A stretch of DNA of 64,000 bases, taken from NCBI RefSeq assembly GCF_020882245.1, contig NC_083597.1, forward strand, positions 68,674,152 to 68,738,151, given 5' to 3'. This document shows, one piece after another, positions 1-16,100 of this stretch (its first letter is position 1; every line of letters starts with the position of its first letter). The position numbers were made by a program, and so were the translations under genes. The notes below the pieces were generated by a model. That model was not told the origin of the DNA. It ran no database searches and worked only from the letters and a program-made list of their open reading frames with translations. Source of the stretch: Rhopalosiphum padi (taxonomy: Eukaryota; Arthropoda; Insecta; Hemiptera; Aphididae).

Positions 1-1121
1 ACTTAAAATTATTTAACAAATTTGAACTTTAAATATCTATAAAAAGTAGTTTTATGTATTTTTTTTTTAGATTTTACAATTTTAGTATAAACTACCTATT
101 AGGAATTGTTTATTAAATTCCAAACTTAGATATTAAACCAAAAATTTTTATGAATTTTTAACTTCAAAATTTGCAATTTTTGTTATATAGACGAATTTTG
201 TTTAAATTTTAATTTTGTAAATTAAATATTTTTAACATTTCTATAGTACACAGTACCTAGCTATTATATAAAAAATTACATACAAATAATAACAATATTT
301 TTATGTAATAATATTCAATGCAAAAAAGAAAAAGAAAAATAGATCTATACAAAATATAGTAATAGGAAAAAATGTAGTGTTTAGCTACAATTATTTTTAA
401 TATAATATCTATATTCCTAAATTTTTAATTGAATTGTCTCTTGTAAGGAGACATTCATTGATTAGTAATCCGATATTGGTATACAAACAGTTAATCTTAT
501 ACGTAAATTAAATTATAATTTACATATATTTATGTTAAGAGAGAAAAAGATTTATTCACTTCATATAAAATAAACGAAATCTAGTTGGTACCTTTTTTAG
601 AGTGGGTAGTAAAAGGTACATTTTAATTAAGAAAGAACAGGCATTTTAACTTTTTTTGGCACGATTTGGAACAACATTTAGTAGCAATTCGCTCAGTCTA
701 TAAGTCTCATACGTTAATTTGTAAATATATACTAGATACATAGCCAAGAATTTTTCAAAAGAATTTTTAGTTACAATTTTTAGGACAATAATATATGATT
801 AAATATATACTATTATAATATAAATACGACGATTTCAGAAAAAATGTATTAAACCTACTTTACCGTATTACCTATTGATATTAAAATAAATTACTATAAT
901 AGTATTACAAGTAACTAATAAAATATATATATAGTAATAATGCTGACTATATCTAAAAATTTAAATATATCTCCGCTCACAATAATTTTTCGTATGCAAT
1001 GGTTTATTATTGAATTAAAAATTAACATATTTGTTATAGTGACCTAATCAATGACGAGTTATAAATTTATAATTGACACCTACCTCTCGGAGAATTTTAT
1101 TTTTTTTTATGAAGTACTTAC
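1..1121. other. Intron downstream of e57; no exon recognised
   Basis: AT-rich. Roughly the first 240 bases resemble the dispersed repeat seen near 59.7 kb (runs such as TTTTAACTTCAAAATTTGCAA). No phase-1 exon with both splice sites was found, and no convincing terminal exon or poly(A) context. Confidence 0.5.
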
Positions 1122-1178
1122 CTAATTCTTTTGTTCTATTTCTGTAGATATCAATACTTTCGTGGAATCCAGGCAAGA
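1122..1178 (-). CDS. Cassette exon e57 (57 bp), last recognised exon
   Basis: Encodes LPGFHESIDIYRNRTKEL, long class. Acceptor ACATTTTCAG, donor GTAAGTAC. The strong donor means that at least one more exon follows below 1122, probably outside the window. Confidence 0.9.
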   Translation of the reverse strand, partial: SCLDSTKVLISTEIEQKN

Positions 1179-4100
1179 CTGAAAATGTAATAATCAGAAG
1201 TAGTGTTTATAATATTAATATTTTTAAGGTTTTTTAGTAATAAATTCAAGATTATACTAAACTACTAAAGGTCTGTGAAATTCAGAGCCGACTTTATCAC
1301 TTTTAGCGCCCCGTGAAATAATTAATTTAGTGACTATCCCTTTGATCAAATTCTAAAAATTATGACACCTCTCACGCGCCGTTTTGTGTTTGGCACTCTG
1401 TGTCGTCATATGCGTTTGTCGTATTTAAAGCCGACCTTGGTAAAATTAGTCGTTTAATTTGAATATTTCTCAATAATTAGTGGGTCATTTAAGTACTGTA
1501 AGCAAAAATTAGTAATTTATAAGTCCAGCTGTTTACGATTATTCATAAATGCTTAAATCGCGGCCTTAGTTATGAAGCACTGCTAACTTCTTTTTAGGGA
1601 TAATTAATTAAGGGATGAACGACTTACAAATTTTTAATTTGTGTTTAGAAATACTTATAAATTTATTTAGAAAACTCAGATTAAAATTTTAAAATTGGGT
1701 GGCCAAATTCACGGACCTTTGACTAGCATTATTTATTTTAGATACTAACTAAAGGGTGTATTATATTATTTTAGGTAATTTTAATATGATATTGACTATG
1801 CTTGATCTTAGTTCATCAATTTAGTTATTTAAAATTCATAATACATTATTGCTCTTATAATATTATAAAATAATTCTATGCATTATATGGTAATTTCTTG
1901 TGTTTCATTTAACAATAAAATATAATTACTTTTCATATTATTATTATTGTAATTATTAATCGCGTATTTTAGTTTTTATTTAGATGAAAAATACAATTTG
2001 ATAAAATATTAAAAATTAAAAACCAAAAGTATAAAACGACTTACGTTTCTTCATTCGATCATACCAAATTCGAGTAGTAACATTTGGATCACCTAAACAA
2101 ATTAGATTATAATAACTACTAGGTATCCTCCGAAGAAATATTTATTTATACGATAAAACTATGTTATTTTATTTAATTTTATATAATTGTTAATAGATAT
2201 TCTCAATAGTGTTATTCAACATTTAGTAATTTTAAAAATTCATTTTTATGAAACATTAAATGAGATACTTACGATTAGTATCAGAATTTCTTGTATATTG
2301 TCTCCAGGAAAAATTTTCAAAACTATCATAGTTGAATGGATACGCTGAAAATATATTATAAATTAAAAATTATATTTTAACTTTGAATAGTTATTATAAA
2401 TTTTCGGTTTTGGTATAAAATATTTCAAATTATCCACTTTTAAAAGTTATCTTTTAGTCGTATGCATCATTTAAAAATTGTACTAATACGTAACCATTCA
2501 AATTGAAGCAACATGATAATAGTAAAATTTTAAGTCATAAAATAACTTACTTAGTACGTGATCTATGAATTTGTCCTTTTTCAGTGTTTCTATACCTAAA
2601 CATTAATGGAGATTTTGAAATCAGCTAACTACAGCATGACTTATTAAAATATATTATTTTAATTCGTTCATATTAACAATATATTTAGTACATGTAAATA
2701 ATGTTTAATATTTGCAGATATATTTTACTGATTGATCATGATTGACTCTCTTTTATCCTTTAACTTTGCATTTTTTCAATTTATTTTTGAATTTTTAACA
2801 AAAAATACTTAAAAATTATATTTTTAAACTCTTTAAATTAATTTTATTCAATTAACTTACCTTCATTATTGGATAGTGTAATAATATTTGATTCTGTATA
2901 CGAATTTTCCTCTGGTGGGTCTAATAATAATTATAAATTCTAGTTATAAGAGAGGAAACGTTTTTCATACATATTATTTTTACTTATTTAAAATGTTTTA
3001 AATAAAGGAAGAATAAAGTTATGATAATTAAAATTCAAAAAATTTCTAAAAATTTCTTAAAATTTATTTTAGGTAGTTATATATTCAAAAAAAAACTGCT
3101 TTACATAATAATAATACCTTTTAAGAATAAAGTGGTGTGCCAGTACTGTGCCACTTTGAAATTTAATAGTTTTAAATTCAAGGGAATTACATTTTATATT
3201 TTATACATAGGTGTCAAACCAAAAATGGCTTATATGTTGTAATACTGATCAATATGTTACTTATTTGTTAACATATTCAACAATTTTAAATACGATTTTA
3301 TTTTCAAAAGTATAAAAAAAGCACTTATTCTCTTAATTAGTTCATACATACAAACATACTATATTATGGAATATATATATATAGTGCTCAATTTTAAGAA
3401 CATTTAAAATGAAAAATTGACAAGGTTTAATATTTTTCGTATTTTAGTATGTTACTAAACGTAATATTGTAGGAAATGATAATAATATGACTAGCCATTG
3501 GTTGAAAAAATCTTAAAAATATTTATTTTATTTTAATTTACAGGGGTTAAATAAAAAAAACATTTTTTATAAACATTAAGTTGTAATTTAATTTTTTAAA
3601 TAAAAGTTATTAATTTCTAGTACTTACAATATATATCTATTATTCTTGTTAAATGATCCGTAAAAGTTTCACCTACAAGAACTCGAACTTCAACACAAAA
3701 AGGAACAAAATTATTTAAAATTTCAAATAAATTAAAATTAAAATCTATAGTAACATACGTGATTTTTCTTTTTTAAATTGATCCAGTGATAATGGTTCTC
3801 TGGCTAAAAGAGAATTTCTAAATTCAGTTTAATTGAAATTTTTTTTATTTGATAAATAATGCATATTGATTTCCATGTATCTACATTCATTAAACATATT
3901 AATAGTTGATACTAAGTGTTTTAGCATAAAATGTACATTATACATTTAAACATTTAACATTACATAGGTATCCATTAAATATGGTTAATAAAAATTAATA
4001 ATTTAACTCAAAATAAGCCAATATTTAACAATTAGCCTAGTTTCTGATTAAAATATTGAAAAAAAAGTACAGTTGAATTTTTCAAGCATAATATTCAAAT

Positions 4101-7100
4101 ACTGGCTGAAAAAAATGTAGAATATGAAAATTTGAAGAAACTCTAACTTATATTATGTTATGTAAAATAAAAAAAATTATATACATCCACGCCTATATTT
4201 TTTAGTTGTCTTTTACTATTTAGTATTCATGTTTTTAAATATTAATTGTGTAATGTGTAATATAAAGTGTAAATTAAATAATATGTTTTGTAAAATTATG
4301 GATTTCAACGTCAAATCATCAATCATTACACAAATGCAAAATATACAAATACAGGTAAGATAAAATTTATATTATTAATAACTCACAATAACTGGTCAAG
4401 CGTTTATAATGTTCGTCGTAAGTTTCATAGGGTATTGAAAACACTAAAACAAATATATTTTGATACAATTTAATTAATTCTATTTTTTTGATATTTATTT
4501 TGAATCATCATTATTTTAAGATTTAAATTATGTTTAAAACGAAAACAGATAGATTTGGTTGAGTTTATTGAGTTGTAAATTATATTGTAATATTTACTTT
4601 GAAATACTTCAAATAATATTCTGCTTTGAAGTACGGAATAAAAGTGTATGTTGTTATTCAAAAGAATAAATTCTTTAAAAATGATATAGATAAAAAATAT
4701 AAAAAAAATGATCTTCACAAAAACTGTCGTTTTATAACAATTTAAAATTATGTAAAAGAAATATTTTAAAAATAAGTTCGGTTTCTTTTTGGTACACCTC
4801 CGTATTAGCGTTTTAGGTACATTTTAAATTATACTTACGGTTTTTTAAATCATAGAAATCATTTAAATCTAAAGGATTTATAACTGAAAACGTTTATAAA
4901 ATAATGTTCTATTTTATGATTTAAGAATATTATTTAAATGATAATATAATAATTACGGTTGTCAAAATCATTTAAATAATTACAAACAATGCAAGTTTAA
5001 AAATATCATCACAATATTTAACCCAAAATAGTTATTTCTGAATCAATGATACTGATCAACGTTATAAAATACTTATTCATAACTATTTATTTATTTGGTT
5101 TTAAAATCTTTATAATCTAAATGCTTTGTTAATTATAACTACTTATTTTATTTTACTAATTTTTTATAAATAATAAATGTACAATTAAGATGTCAATTGA
5201 ATATTCATATTATTGGAACTAAGAAATTTGTGCGAAGACAAATTATAAAATAGCTATAACTGCATTTTTAGTAATAAGTGTTAATTTTGTAATAAAACAG
5301 TTTAATTGAATTTATTTTATAACGTACATAATAATTGCAACCTCTGTTTATAACTGTGATATATTTCAGGTGCTTTTGGAAATCCTACAAAAAAAGATAT
5401 CAAGTTTGAATTAATACAAATTTTTATTTTATAATATATGTGTTATTTATAAAAAATAAAAAAATTGTACATAAACATACTGTTATAGAATTATAGTGCT
5501 TTTGAGTGGATTTGGAAATTAATTTAAAAATGCAAATCTTGTGAAAAAAATGCCGAGGAAATAACGATGGTGGTGGTTATGGCTAACTAAATTAAAAATA
5601 TATAAATAGCATACAATTTTTTCGTGCATTTGATTGAAGCATGGGTCAACATTTGATTATTTAAAGCAAACTGAATCTCAGATACATTTCGACATTAAAC
5701 ACCAAAAATATTTGTGGTAAGGTAAAGATGATAGTGAAATTAATTGAAAAGTGAGAAAGTGAGGAATCATTTTGTTATTTTTTTCATCATATTTTTTATA
5801 TTGGATTTCTCTGATTTTCTAACTATATAATATAAAATATATAACTATGATCTTGGATTTCAAAATAGTCGTAACAAATATGATATGTATTAATAAGCTT
5901 GCTACACATAACGATTTTATTTCAAAACAATGTTCAGTGTAGTATAGGTAAACTATTTTATTTTTTAATTTAATACATCGGTTGCGGTGACCTACTTTAA
6001 AACGAGGAATATATTTATATTGACTTAATATTTTATTTTAATTATATATTATATATTACTAACTGTACCCGTACAGCGTTGCTCGTGAAAAGAATCGAAA
6101 ATCAAATATCCTTTAAACTTTTATTTTTATCATTAAACATTATAATATGTATTGAATAAAAAAAATGTTATTGCCTAGTGTCAATAAGAAAATTGGTGCT
6201 AATTTTTATCTTTTTATTTTTTAATCTATGAAGCGTAAAAATTAGCGTTCGTGTATTGAAATTTTGAAGTATAATTATGTATGGATAAAAAATTAAAAAT
6301 TATGTCAGTATTTTTATAATAGTTAAGAGATTTAAAAAATTTCATTATAAACGACGATGTCGAATTTTTCCAAATTGGGGGCAAAAATTTACAGATTTAA
6401 TTTAGGTGTCACGCGAGAAAAAGCATGACTGCGTGAATAACATTGAACACTTAGATAAATTTCAGCAACGTTAAGTGTTTGTCCACACATTTTATTGATT
6501 GTCATTCTGGGTAATGCGGAATTGGTTCCCGGGTCAAATAAAGTGTACGAATTGGTTCTCAAAAAATTTACTTCCAGTATACAACTGTTCGAATTGGTTC
6601 CCAAATAAAATTACTTATCACTAAGTATTTATAGAACTGTTATAAAAAGTTTATAAATATAATTTTATATCTAATTGTATCTAGTAGTAATTGTTTAGTT
6701 TCACTTAATTATTATTATTGACAAATATAATACTGACCAATATTTTTAACCATACCTAGGTATTATAGATAGTGTTTGAAATATTGTATACATCTATGAT
6801 AATTCTATACAGTCCTGAGTTTGTATAAAATGGGAAGGAAATTGTTGCTGGTTGAATATGTCATAATATAATTTGAAAAGTTTATTTAACAATATTGTTT
6901 TATCATGAAAGCTTGCGGGAAACAATTCTTATGTTACTTGTAGACAACCTGAGAACCAATTCAACAATTGAGAACAAACTCATAGTTGTCCGTCATTCAA
7001 AATGCTAATTCAATTGAAAATTGAATACGTTAAAATTGAAAAGGTAAATCTTAGGGTATAATTGGTATTCTTGGTATTAAAACAATTTCTCCAGTATGAT

Positions 7101-10100
7101 GCACTCAATCAATAAATTTCTCAACTTTTTGATTTGTAGTCTTGTGTTCTTTTTTTATACAAAAAAAAAAAAAAAAATAAAAATAATAAGTAAAAAAATG
7201 GGCATATAATGTATCGTGGTTCGACTTGAGACACTCTCAACTAAATCATATCAAAGTGCTACTGCGCAAGAGGGTTTTAAATAAATGCCAGTAATTTCAT
7301 TGCTATTGAAACCTAACCTACGTCTCTGAGGCACAAGTTTGATGGTTTAGTAGAATGCTATTAATCAAGTTATACAAATAAATTATACACATAAATATTC
7401 TTCGGTTAATTGCCTATCAAACAATTAAAACCGTATCGAGAACCATTCAACCGTTTTGTAGTTTATCCGCAACAAAAAAAGCAATTTCATTTTATACTAC
7501 GTATATATTGATCTAATATCTCTATTAGATATGTAAAATATATTATTTTTTTATTATTTCATTGGAGAAATTTATTTTTTTGTACTTTGCTATTTTTCTG
7601 TTGGATTAATTATCTTCTTCATTATTTCTGAACTTTTTTTTTGTGGAAAATTACCAAGGTGTATTGTGTTTATTTTAAACTGTACACAATATTCTTGTGA
7701 ATTGTTCAAACTACATTGCATTAACATTATTCACGGATAAATAAATTCATATTGTGTAATCAGCTTAAGGTTTAAATATAATGTAAAGTATAATATTTTA
7801 TAAGTATAAATTAAATAAATATATTTTGGTTCAACTACGTTAAATTTTCAACACATAGATTTGAGATATTACATGTTTAGGAATGTTATATGTGAATTAA
7901 ATATATTTTTACAAAATAATTTTTTTATTGAAATGATAAATATTTTTGTATTTAACAAATTACTTGAAATTAATAAATTGAACTCCTTTTCTGACATTGC
8001 GATTGATTCTGAAAATTAAATTTCATTAAATTTATGACTTTAACAATATATTTATGTATAACACGAGATAATAATATAACAAAATACGCATAAATCGAAT
8101 TCGTTTATTAAAATAATAATGGCGTGGATACTGGATGGTAATAAAAATAAATTGAGCGGTCTCGTAGCCGAGACATAACTTTAATTGAATTAGATTAATT
8201 ATTATTAATTATGTACATGAGTGTTGGTCTCTGAGTAAATTTCGGTTAAGGTGTTTTACTAGACTGTTCGAGAGTGTTTGGATAATTGCCATAAGATAAT
8301 GAAATTTGATTGAAAATTGAGTTTGAATAAAATTGTATAGGTAGTAACTAGTAATTTTGTACCCATAGTTTAAAAAATCATTTCCCAACCATTATGGCAA
8401 TATATTAATTTTTTGTTGTCTGTTAAAAAAGGTTCTCATTGTTAACATAACTTGTCGTCCCAATAATATAATAATTTACGTTTTCATAAACTAACCTGGG
8501 AATTTAATATATAAAAATATAACACAATACATAATGATATCATAATTATTTTAAACAGTTAATATTCGTATTATTTATATTAAAATATTTTAAAGCGTAT
8601 TACTTGCGAACTTCAATCTGGAGCAGAATTTTTTATAGTCATTTTCACCACGTTTGGGAAATTCTGAAATAATTCAAAAATGTTAATGAATATTAATTTT
8701 TTCTTCTGCAACAGTAAATATATAGACAATTATTTTTATTTGATGTCGTTATTAAAGGTAGGATGATTTTTGGAAAGCGTGATCCACTATTATAAATGAG
8801 AAATAAAAACAATTGCTTTTTCTGTCATAAAAATAAAACTTATTTCGACTTAGTATAATATACTAGATAATAGGTATTTATATAATAATAATTAATAATG
8901 TTAGATCAATTATTATTTTCCGATTTTTACCTTATGGTTATTAATTCATTTACTCAAGTTTAATAACAGCTGTAGATAGTTAAACAACTTATAATAACAC
9001 GCAATACATCATTAATACCTATTTAGGGATTTTTATTAAAACGGATTGTACAGCGAACAATTAAGCACAATATGACTATGAAGAAGCAATTATTTAGGTC
9101 AACATCTTTAGTATCGTAAAATTATTAAAAAAATAACATGATTATTTAACGTGAAAATTTTGTATAACTTTGGACTTACATAATATTATAATGTATAATA
9201 TTATTTGTATTTTATATCTTATATATGACCTAACTGTATAAAGCCACTACTAATTAGTAATGATTATTTTCAAATGTACTTACGATCATTATAAAAATTA
9301 AATGTTTGTGTAATCATTGGCATTCCTACAGTTATGTCATAAACGATTTGGTTAAAATAGATTCCGATATAATACAAATTAATAAAATATGAACAATTAT
9401 TAAAGAAATATTATATTCATATAATATTCATTTGGATAAAATATTACCACTGTCACCGGCAATACTTACCCAAATCGTTCATAATTTTCGAAAATTCTGA
9501 AAATGTACTACAAACTTTTGGATAAACTGAAAATAGTGATTATTTTTTAATTATTATTATTGGATCTGCTTATATAAGTATAACATCTATAAATAATATA
9601 ATATCCATAATATCAATCATAGACTGTGCTATTAATTAACGGGTTTCCCACTCATTTCCATCAATCCATCTACATAATTATCTTGTCTCACGTTTACTTA
9701 TTAATTATTATGCTATTATGTATGTAGATTATAAATAAAGTTTTATCCAATAAAATATATTTATTTCATACTCGAGAAGATTATGTGAAAATGAACAAAT
9801 TCTTCATGTTAGAGCGCACAAGTTTACAAATTAGGTATTATTGATTAAGTATAGTATTATAATTTTAATCAATGAAACAACAATTAAATATGATACATCA
9901 AATATTATAAATCAAAATACGTAAAAAAATTTAATTTAATATACTTAAGTTATTAAAATTATTTAATAGGTATATTGTAAAAACTTAAAACTATTGTTAA
10001 TCATTTACTCACTGCATTTTAAACGTTCAATATCATCAGGTGTATACAAATCCGTCGCTAAAATCAAAAGTAACGCCGTAATGATAGTAACTCATATCAT

Positions 10101-13100
10101 TTAATAAATTACATATTATTAAAATATATTATCTAAATTGTATGTACATTCAGATTAAAGATGGTTTATAGAATGTTTATATGGTTATGGTTATTGGTCT
10201 ATATAGTATATTAGGGTGGCCATTCATCCCAGATTTCCGGGACGTTATGGGAACTCATGTCCCGGTGTCTCGAAAAACTTTTTCGGGACAAGGTGTTGTT
10301 ATCGGAATTAGCTATCAACATAATAATGTCCCGGATTTGAAATTCTTTTTTAACACATTTTTTTAAAAAATATTTGTTATAAATAATCACATACAAATAC
10401 GCATATAGATGTTCAGTATCGGGATATTTTAGCTCATACTAAGACAAGATGGCTAACATTATCACCTGCTATCGATCGAATTATTTTAATGTTCAATATG
10501 GTTCAAAGTCATATTTTCTTTCGCAAGACTCAAATCCTAAGATATTAGTTGATTTTTTAAAAATGATAAGTCCCTGTTGTACCTATATGCAATTTAAACA
10601 AAGTATTCTCAGTGTTTAATAATTATATACAAAAAATTAAAGGGGAATACATTTCTGTGTACGAGTTGATATATATATGTTATGGGTAAAGTACAAAATA
10701 CGGTTAGTGTACATATTACCCGGGTATAATTGAACCATTTTAAGTGTTTGATGCGTTGGTCATGTTGTAACGACGTTATCAGTTTACGATTATAGTAATA
10801 CAAATACTTTATCCACAGCACACCGCATAATGTATAAATTGATTGGATAATACATATTTAAGGTGGATAATGTATACATTACACTATTCATATGGATAAG
10901 TTTCACATTACCCGGGTAATATGTACACTAACCGTTTTTGGACCTTACCCGTAACATATATATCAAATAGTTTAATTAATAATTTTGAAAACAGAAAGAA
11001 TGAATTATTATTAACAGTGAAATGGAAAATATGATAAAAATACTCGGAGAAGAAATATGCTTAATTAAAAAAAATAGTTTGATACAGGAAGTCAAATATA
11101 TATTTTGATTCGTGTATAAAATGTATGTCACTATGAAGTACAAGTTTCAATTAGTTTTTGTTAAAAATAAAAGTATGTTTTCTATTTCTATAATTGTAAT
11201 ACTTAATGATTAATACTTCTAATGAAATCAACAAGTAAAAAATGTTAAAATAAAAATATTAAGTAGTTATGGTTAGATAGGACGATTAGGTCAAGATAGA
11301 ATTTATTGTCCCGGATTTTTTTTAATAAACGTGAAATTTTTTAAGAGAACATACAATTTTATCGATGAAAATTTTATTGTTCACAATCAGAAATAAATGT
11401 TAAGATCACTATATAGACGTATGATATTTATGTAAAATCGTATCTATAGTAAGTTGTTTTCTTGATGAATATATAGATATTTGTAGACATTTTAGAATAG
11501 CTTAATGGTATTATTATACGTAAATTAACTTAAGTGTATTAATTGTATTGATGTTTGAAAAACAAATTGTTCGTGAAATACGAAATGTGATTTCGTCGTG
11601 AGAATATAAAATTACCAATTTGGTTAATATAGAGAAAAATAAAATGATAATAAATGAAATATCGGTTTAAAAATTAATATTATAAATAATAATGCCTAGC
11701 ATATATATGATGATACTAATTTGATTTTTAATGTTTTTTTTCATCATTCCATCCCCTTAACGTATTGGATTATTAATTTTTTTCTATTTTCTATTATTTA
11801 CTTACAAATATTAAGTTTTTAGAGTAGGCACAATTATTTAGTGGAGGTAATCAACTACGGCTTTAACTTATTGTGTATATTGACATTAAAAATATATTAT
11901 ACAAATACAAATTATAATAATAGTAATTATTCTTTGACTAAAATATTCTACTCACAGGCATCTGCTATTCTTGTTTTATAATCCGAAATGGTTTCAAATC
12001 TTTTAGGAATACCTGATAAAAAAATATTCATATATACACTATAAATACTAGTAATTATTTACGTTGAATATAATATCATAATTATCTAAGTTTAGAACTA
12101 TATGGTTGTTAAAGATTTAAGAAACATCGTTTTTACATTAGATAAAACATATTGTTTGTACTTAACTTAAATAAGTAAAAAACTTAAAACTTTTATAATG
12201 ACATACGTTATTACTAATATATTCAAACAATAAAAAATATAATATACTATGCATTTATTTGTCAATGGCTTTTATAATAATTATACATTATTATTATTAT
12301 ATTATTATACATATCGTTTCATGTTTGATACATTACATTTGATCAATTAATATTATTAACTTGATAAAATATTATTTTTATAAAATGGCTTAGGACTTAC
12401 GGAACTTAAACTGATCAAACTGATCTTGGGTCATAATCAATATATCTAAAACGATAACAATTTTGAATAAATAATACAACAAGACAGATATTTACAACAA
12501 TACTTGAATATTAATATTTTAAATATAAAATACGCTTCTTGTTTCTAAGGAAAGATTTATAAATGGCAGTCGTATTAAGTATAAACAATATTTTTGTAGG
12601 AAGGTACTAACTCGAATTAAGATATTATGTATTTCCAAAAAGTTATAGTGAAGTGATTACTAAATTAACTCAATTCTTGTCATGCTCTAGCAAACTTTTA
12701 TTAACACTCACAGTGAACATTAGATGGTGTCGTGATTTCATGAAATAAATTATATAATTCTGATAATAATACAACTTATAATCTAAGGCAAAATAAACAA
12801 TAATTTATTTACTGTTTATTTAACCATGCTATTAAATACTCGACTTTAAGACCAATCCAAGTCTTTCTCTTCCAATCCATATATCCTAGACAAATTACTG
12901 GAGCACCATGGTACATAACCAACAATACTCTACATAAGATTTACAAATCCTAACAGCTAACGAAGTAGCAATCCGTCGCTACAAAAAATTGCATTCCAAA
13001 CTCTACTCAAACCAAAACCCACTAATCTCTCGTATGTCATCAATCATCATTCCCAAAAACCCACTAAGAAGAGTTAAAAGAAAATTACCAAGAGACACCT

Positions 13101-16100
13101 TTATATAAGTTATAATAATAATAAAGAAATGGTTCCCTTCTGAACCCATCTTAATTAGGAAGGTTGCTACTGTCATCTGTCAACTACTGTTGCTGAACTG
13201 TTCCCTTTCTCAAGTCATTCAAGCCCCATTTTATATTATATTTCCATATCATTTAATTTTTAATCCATATTTTGTATATATTGTAAATTAACCTTTTTCG
13301 ATAAATAAAATTTAAAAAAAATTAGTACCCTAATAGAATATTTTACAATAAACTATAAAAATGGTTATGAATACTACTTTTGGGGAAATAGGTTCCGTTT
13401 TTTATTCTTGTTATGTAATCATCGAAATTATTGTCAAGCAAGTGTGGATAGGCTGAAAATAAAAACATAATTAAATTCCTGAATTTAACGAGGTACATAT
13501 AGTAATTTGAATAAATATTCTGCCAGGGAATTTTTTCTTAAATAGGATTTAAGTTAAATAAAATACTGGAAAGATTATAGTAATTTTTTTTACTATAATA
13601 CTATATTAAATGGTAAATTGATGTTTTCAGAAAAAAATAGCATTTTTAAAATCTATTGCACCTTTTAAATTGAAAAATAAAATTGTATTTGTTTAGAATA
13701 AAACTGTGCACAATATTTAAAGAACTATACGAATTTATATTTAAAAGTTTTCATACTATGTATTATCAGCATCTATGAAATTTATATATAGGTATTTATG
13801 TTTTATCATAACATATTATCCATAAAATATAATATTATTTTATTGATTAGAATAACTAGGTTCACTTATAATTAATCATTAATAATTTAATCACTTCATT
13901 TCAAAATATAAATTTACCACTCTTTAACATCTTGAAATAATCTGATGAAACTAGTTGTAGCCCTATGTATAAAAATAAGGATTTAAAAGCTCATGTTAAA
14001 CAATATTTAAAATAATAATCAAATATTTTGGTAAAAATAAATAGATAAAGTAACAGTTTTGAGTCGATTATTGAGAAAATATATGTTGTATATTAATGTG
14101 GGGACTGGGGAGGGTTATATATTATTCGTTTATATATTATCCATTATAATTCTAGGCAGTGATTAAAATTTAAACGTTTTCTAAACCAAATATGAATTAA
14201 AAAAAAATCTATTTGGGAAATCAGTGTACGAAGATATCATGATTGTTATCAATGATCTTGTATTACAGCATCATTTTCAGTATACACTTTTGCCTTATTA
14301 TTTTTTTTATAATACATCACCTACAAATTAAATTTGTTGATTTATTAATAGACCAGATACAAAAAAAGTACAGTTATTTAAAATTAACAATCGTTTTCAA
14401 TGTGTATTTTTAAATTCAACAATTTCGTTATTGCGTGTATTTTATACAAAAAAAAAAAATCTAAATAAGTAAAAAATAACGATACAAATTACACAAGCAT
14501 GATCAACATAATCAATAGCGATGAGAACAAAAATGATCATCAAGTAATTGGAATTTATTTTTATTTTTACAATGAAAATACGATAATCAGCGATAAAGCT
14601 GTTATCGGGTAGCGAAATTATATGTAAATATCTAACAACTTATAAAATTATTATCGTAGTGTCTATTGTTTTATAACTGTAATTAGTAATTTAATCAAGA
14701 TCAATATTTTTTATTATAAAATAACTATGTGCACACTATCTATTAATTTTTTTTATATAACAGTAAAGGGAAATGAATCATTTTGACAGAAAAGTCAATC
14801 GGTGGAAAAGGAAAAAGTATATTTTACTTTGCTGATGACTTGGAGTCCTGATAGCAATCCATGAGATTTGCATTAAAACGAGACTGTTTTGGAACATGAT
14901 AATATGACTTTATAGGTATATTTTTATGACCGTGTAGAAATTTACTTACTAAAATTAATATTTAGTACAGTAACCACAAAATACCTAGTTAGGTGTGGTG
15001 GGTCTTTGAGATAAATTGTAATACAGAACAAATATTTATATATAACAAACGTGCTTTGACATGTTTTATAATATATTTATGTACTTATACCATAGTTAAA
15101 AATAAATACAATAATGGTGGTTCGTTATATAGGTTAGTAGGTACCTACATAATATTCACAATGCACTAAAATTAATATTGGTGTATGAAAATGTTCTTAT
15201 TAAGTATTTGTAGTCCAACATAACGTAGACGATAAGAAAAAAAATTAGTCAAAGAAAAATGATCAGAATTTCCAAATCTCACAAACCAAACGGACTTATG
15301 TAATAAAATGTAAAACTACTTTTGCGTTAAATAGATTGCTTACCACGGTCTTTCATTAAGTCGTTGTATTCCTGGAATGTGTCATAATACTTTGGAAATA
15401 CTGGAAAAAAATTGTTATTATTATGAAAACTGTAACATGAGCTGTATGTTGATGGTTGATTCAATTAATGTGACGACCTTATTTTAAACTTCACCTCAGT
15501 GACAAAAGTTGGTTATATCTGTAGTGGTTAGAGGTGTTACATTTTTGTACGTGATCAAGAAGTATTTTACATATTGTATTAAATGGATATATAAATCTAT
15601 AAAGGTAAATCAAACTATTGCACGTACCTGTTATGTGTAATGTGTATAATGTAGATAAATAGTATGCACATTTTCAAACATAAAATTTTATATTTAAATA
15701 GCAAGTTTTCTTTCTAGTGTCTAGAATCCATGTCAATAGATAGTGAACAATAGATCGCGCGACAAATTGATAGTGTCATGCATAAGTGGGCATTTGGTTG
15801 AATTTTTAGGGGGCTATTATAATCCAATGTAAATTGACCCCGCACCCCCTTTCTATACACAAATATATTATTATAACACTCGATTTTTGGGGGGTCTGTT
15901 AAAATACTTGAGGGGTTAAGCCCCCCCAACTGATGACCGCCAATGGTATCATATGAGGTTTTTTTAATTCCGATTTTTCACAAATAAACGTTAGCAAATT
16001 GTTCAATAATTAAAATAATAATAAATTATAGGCTTTCACAAATAAACAATGTCAATAATTAAAATAATACCTAGTACCTAATAAAAAAATCAAACTTACA

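Noticed and set aside
3021..3242. 73-codon plus-strand open stretch
   Set aside because: Lys/Ile/Phe-rich composition typical of chance ORFs in AT-rich DNA; lies in the e52-e53 intron.
4008..4043. Candidate 36-bp exon (TRLIVKYWLIL) with a good acceptor
   Set aside because: Donor GTTAAA is weak and joining it to e50 (ending in T) gives TAA.
6389..6604. 71-codon open stretch taken as an independent gene
   Set aside because: Its C-terminal half is a Helitron helicase fragment; the rest is repeat-derived.
10471..10518. Segment after TATCTTAG reading FESCERKYDFEPY on the minus strand
   Set aside because: Looks cassette-like but no GT donor occurs before the in-frame stop.
15628..15690. CAG|GTACGT donor on the minus strand
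   Set aside because: No AG acceptor upstream within exon-sized distance.
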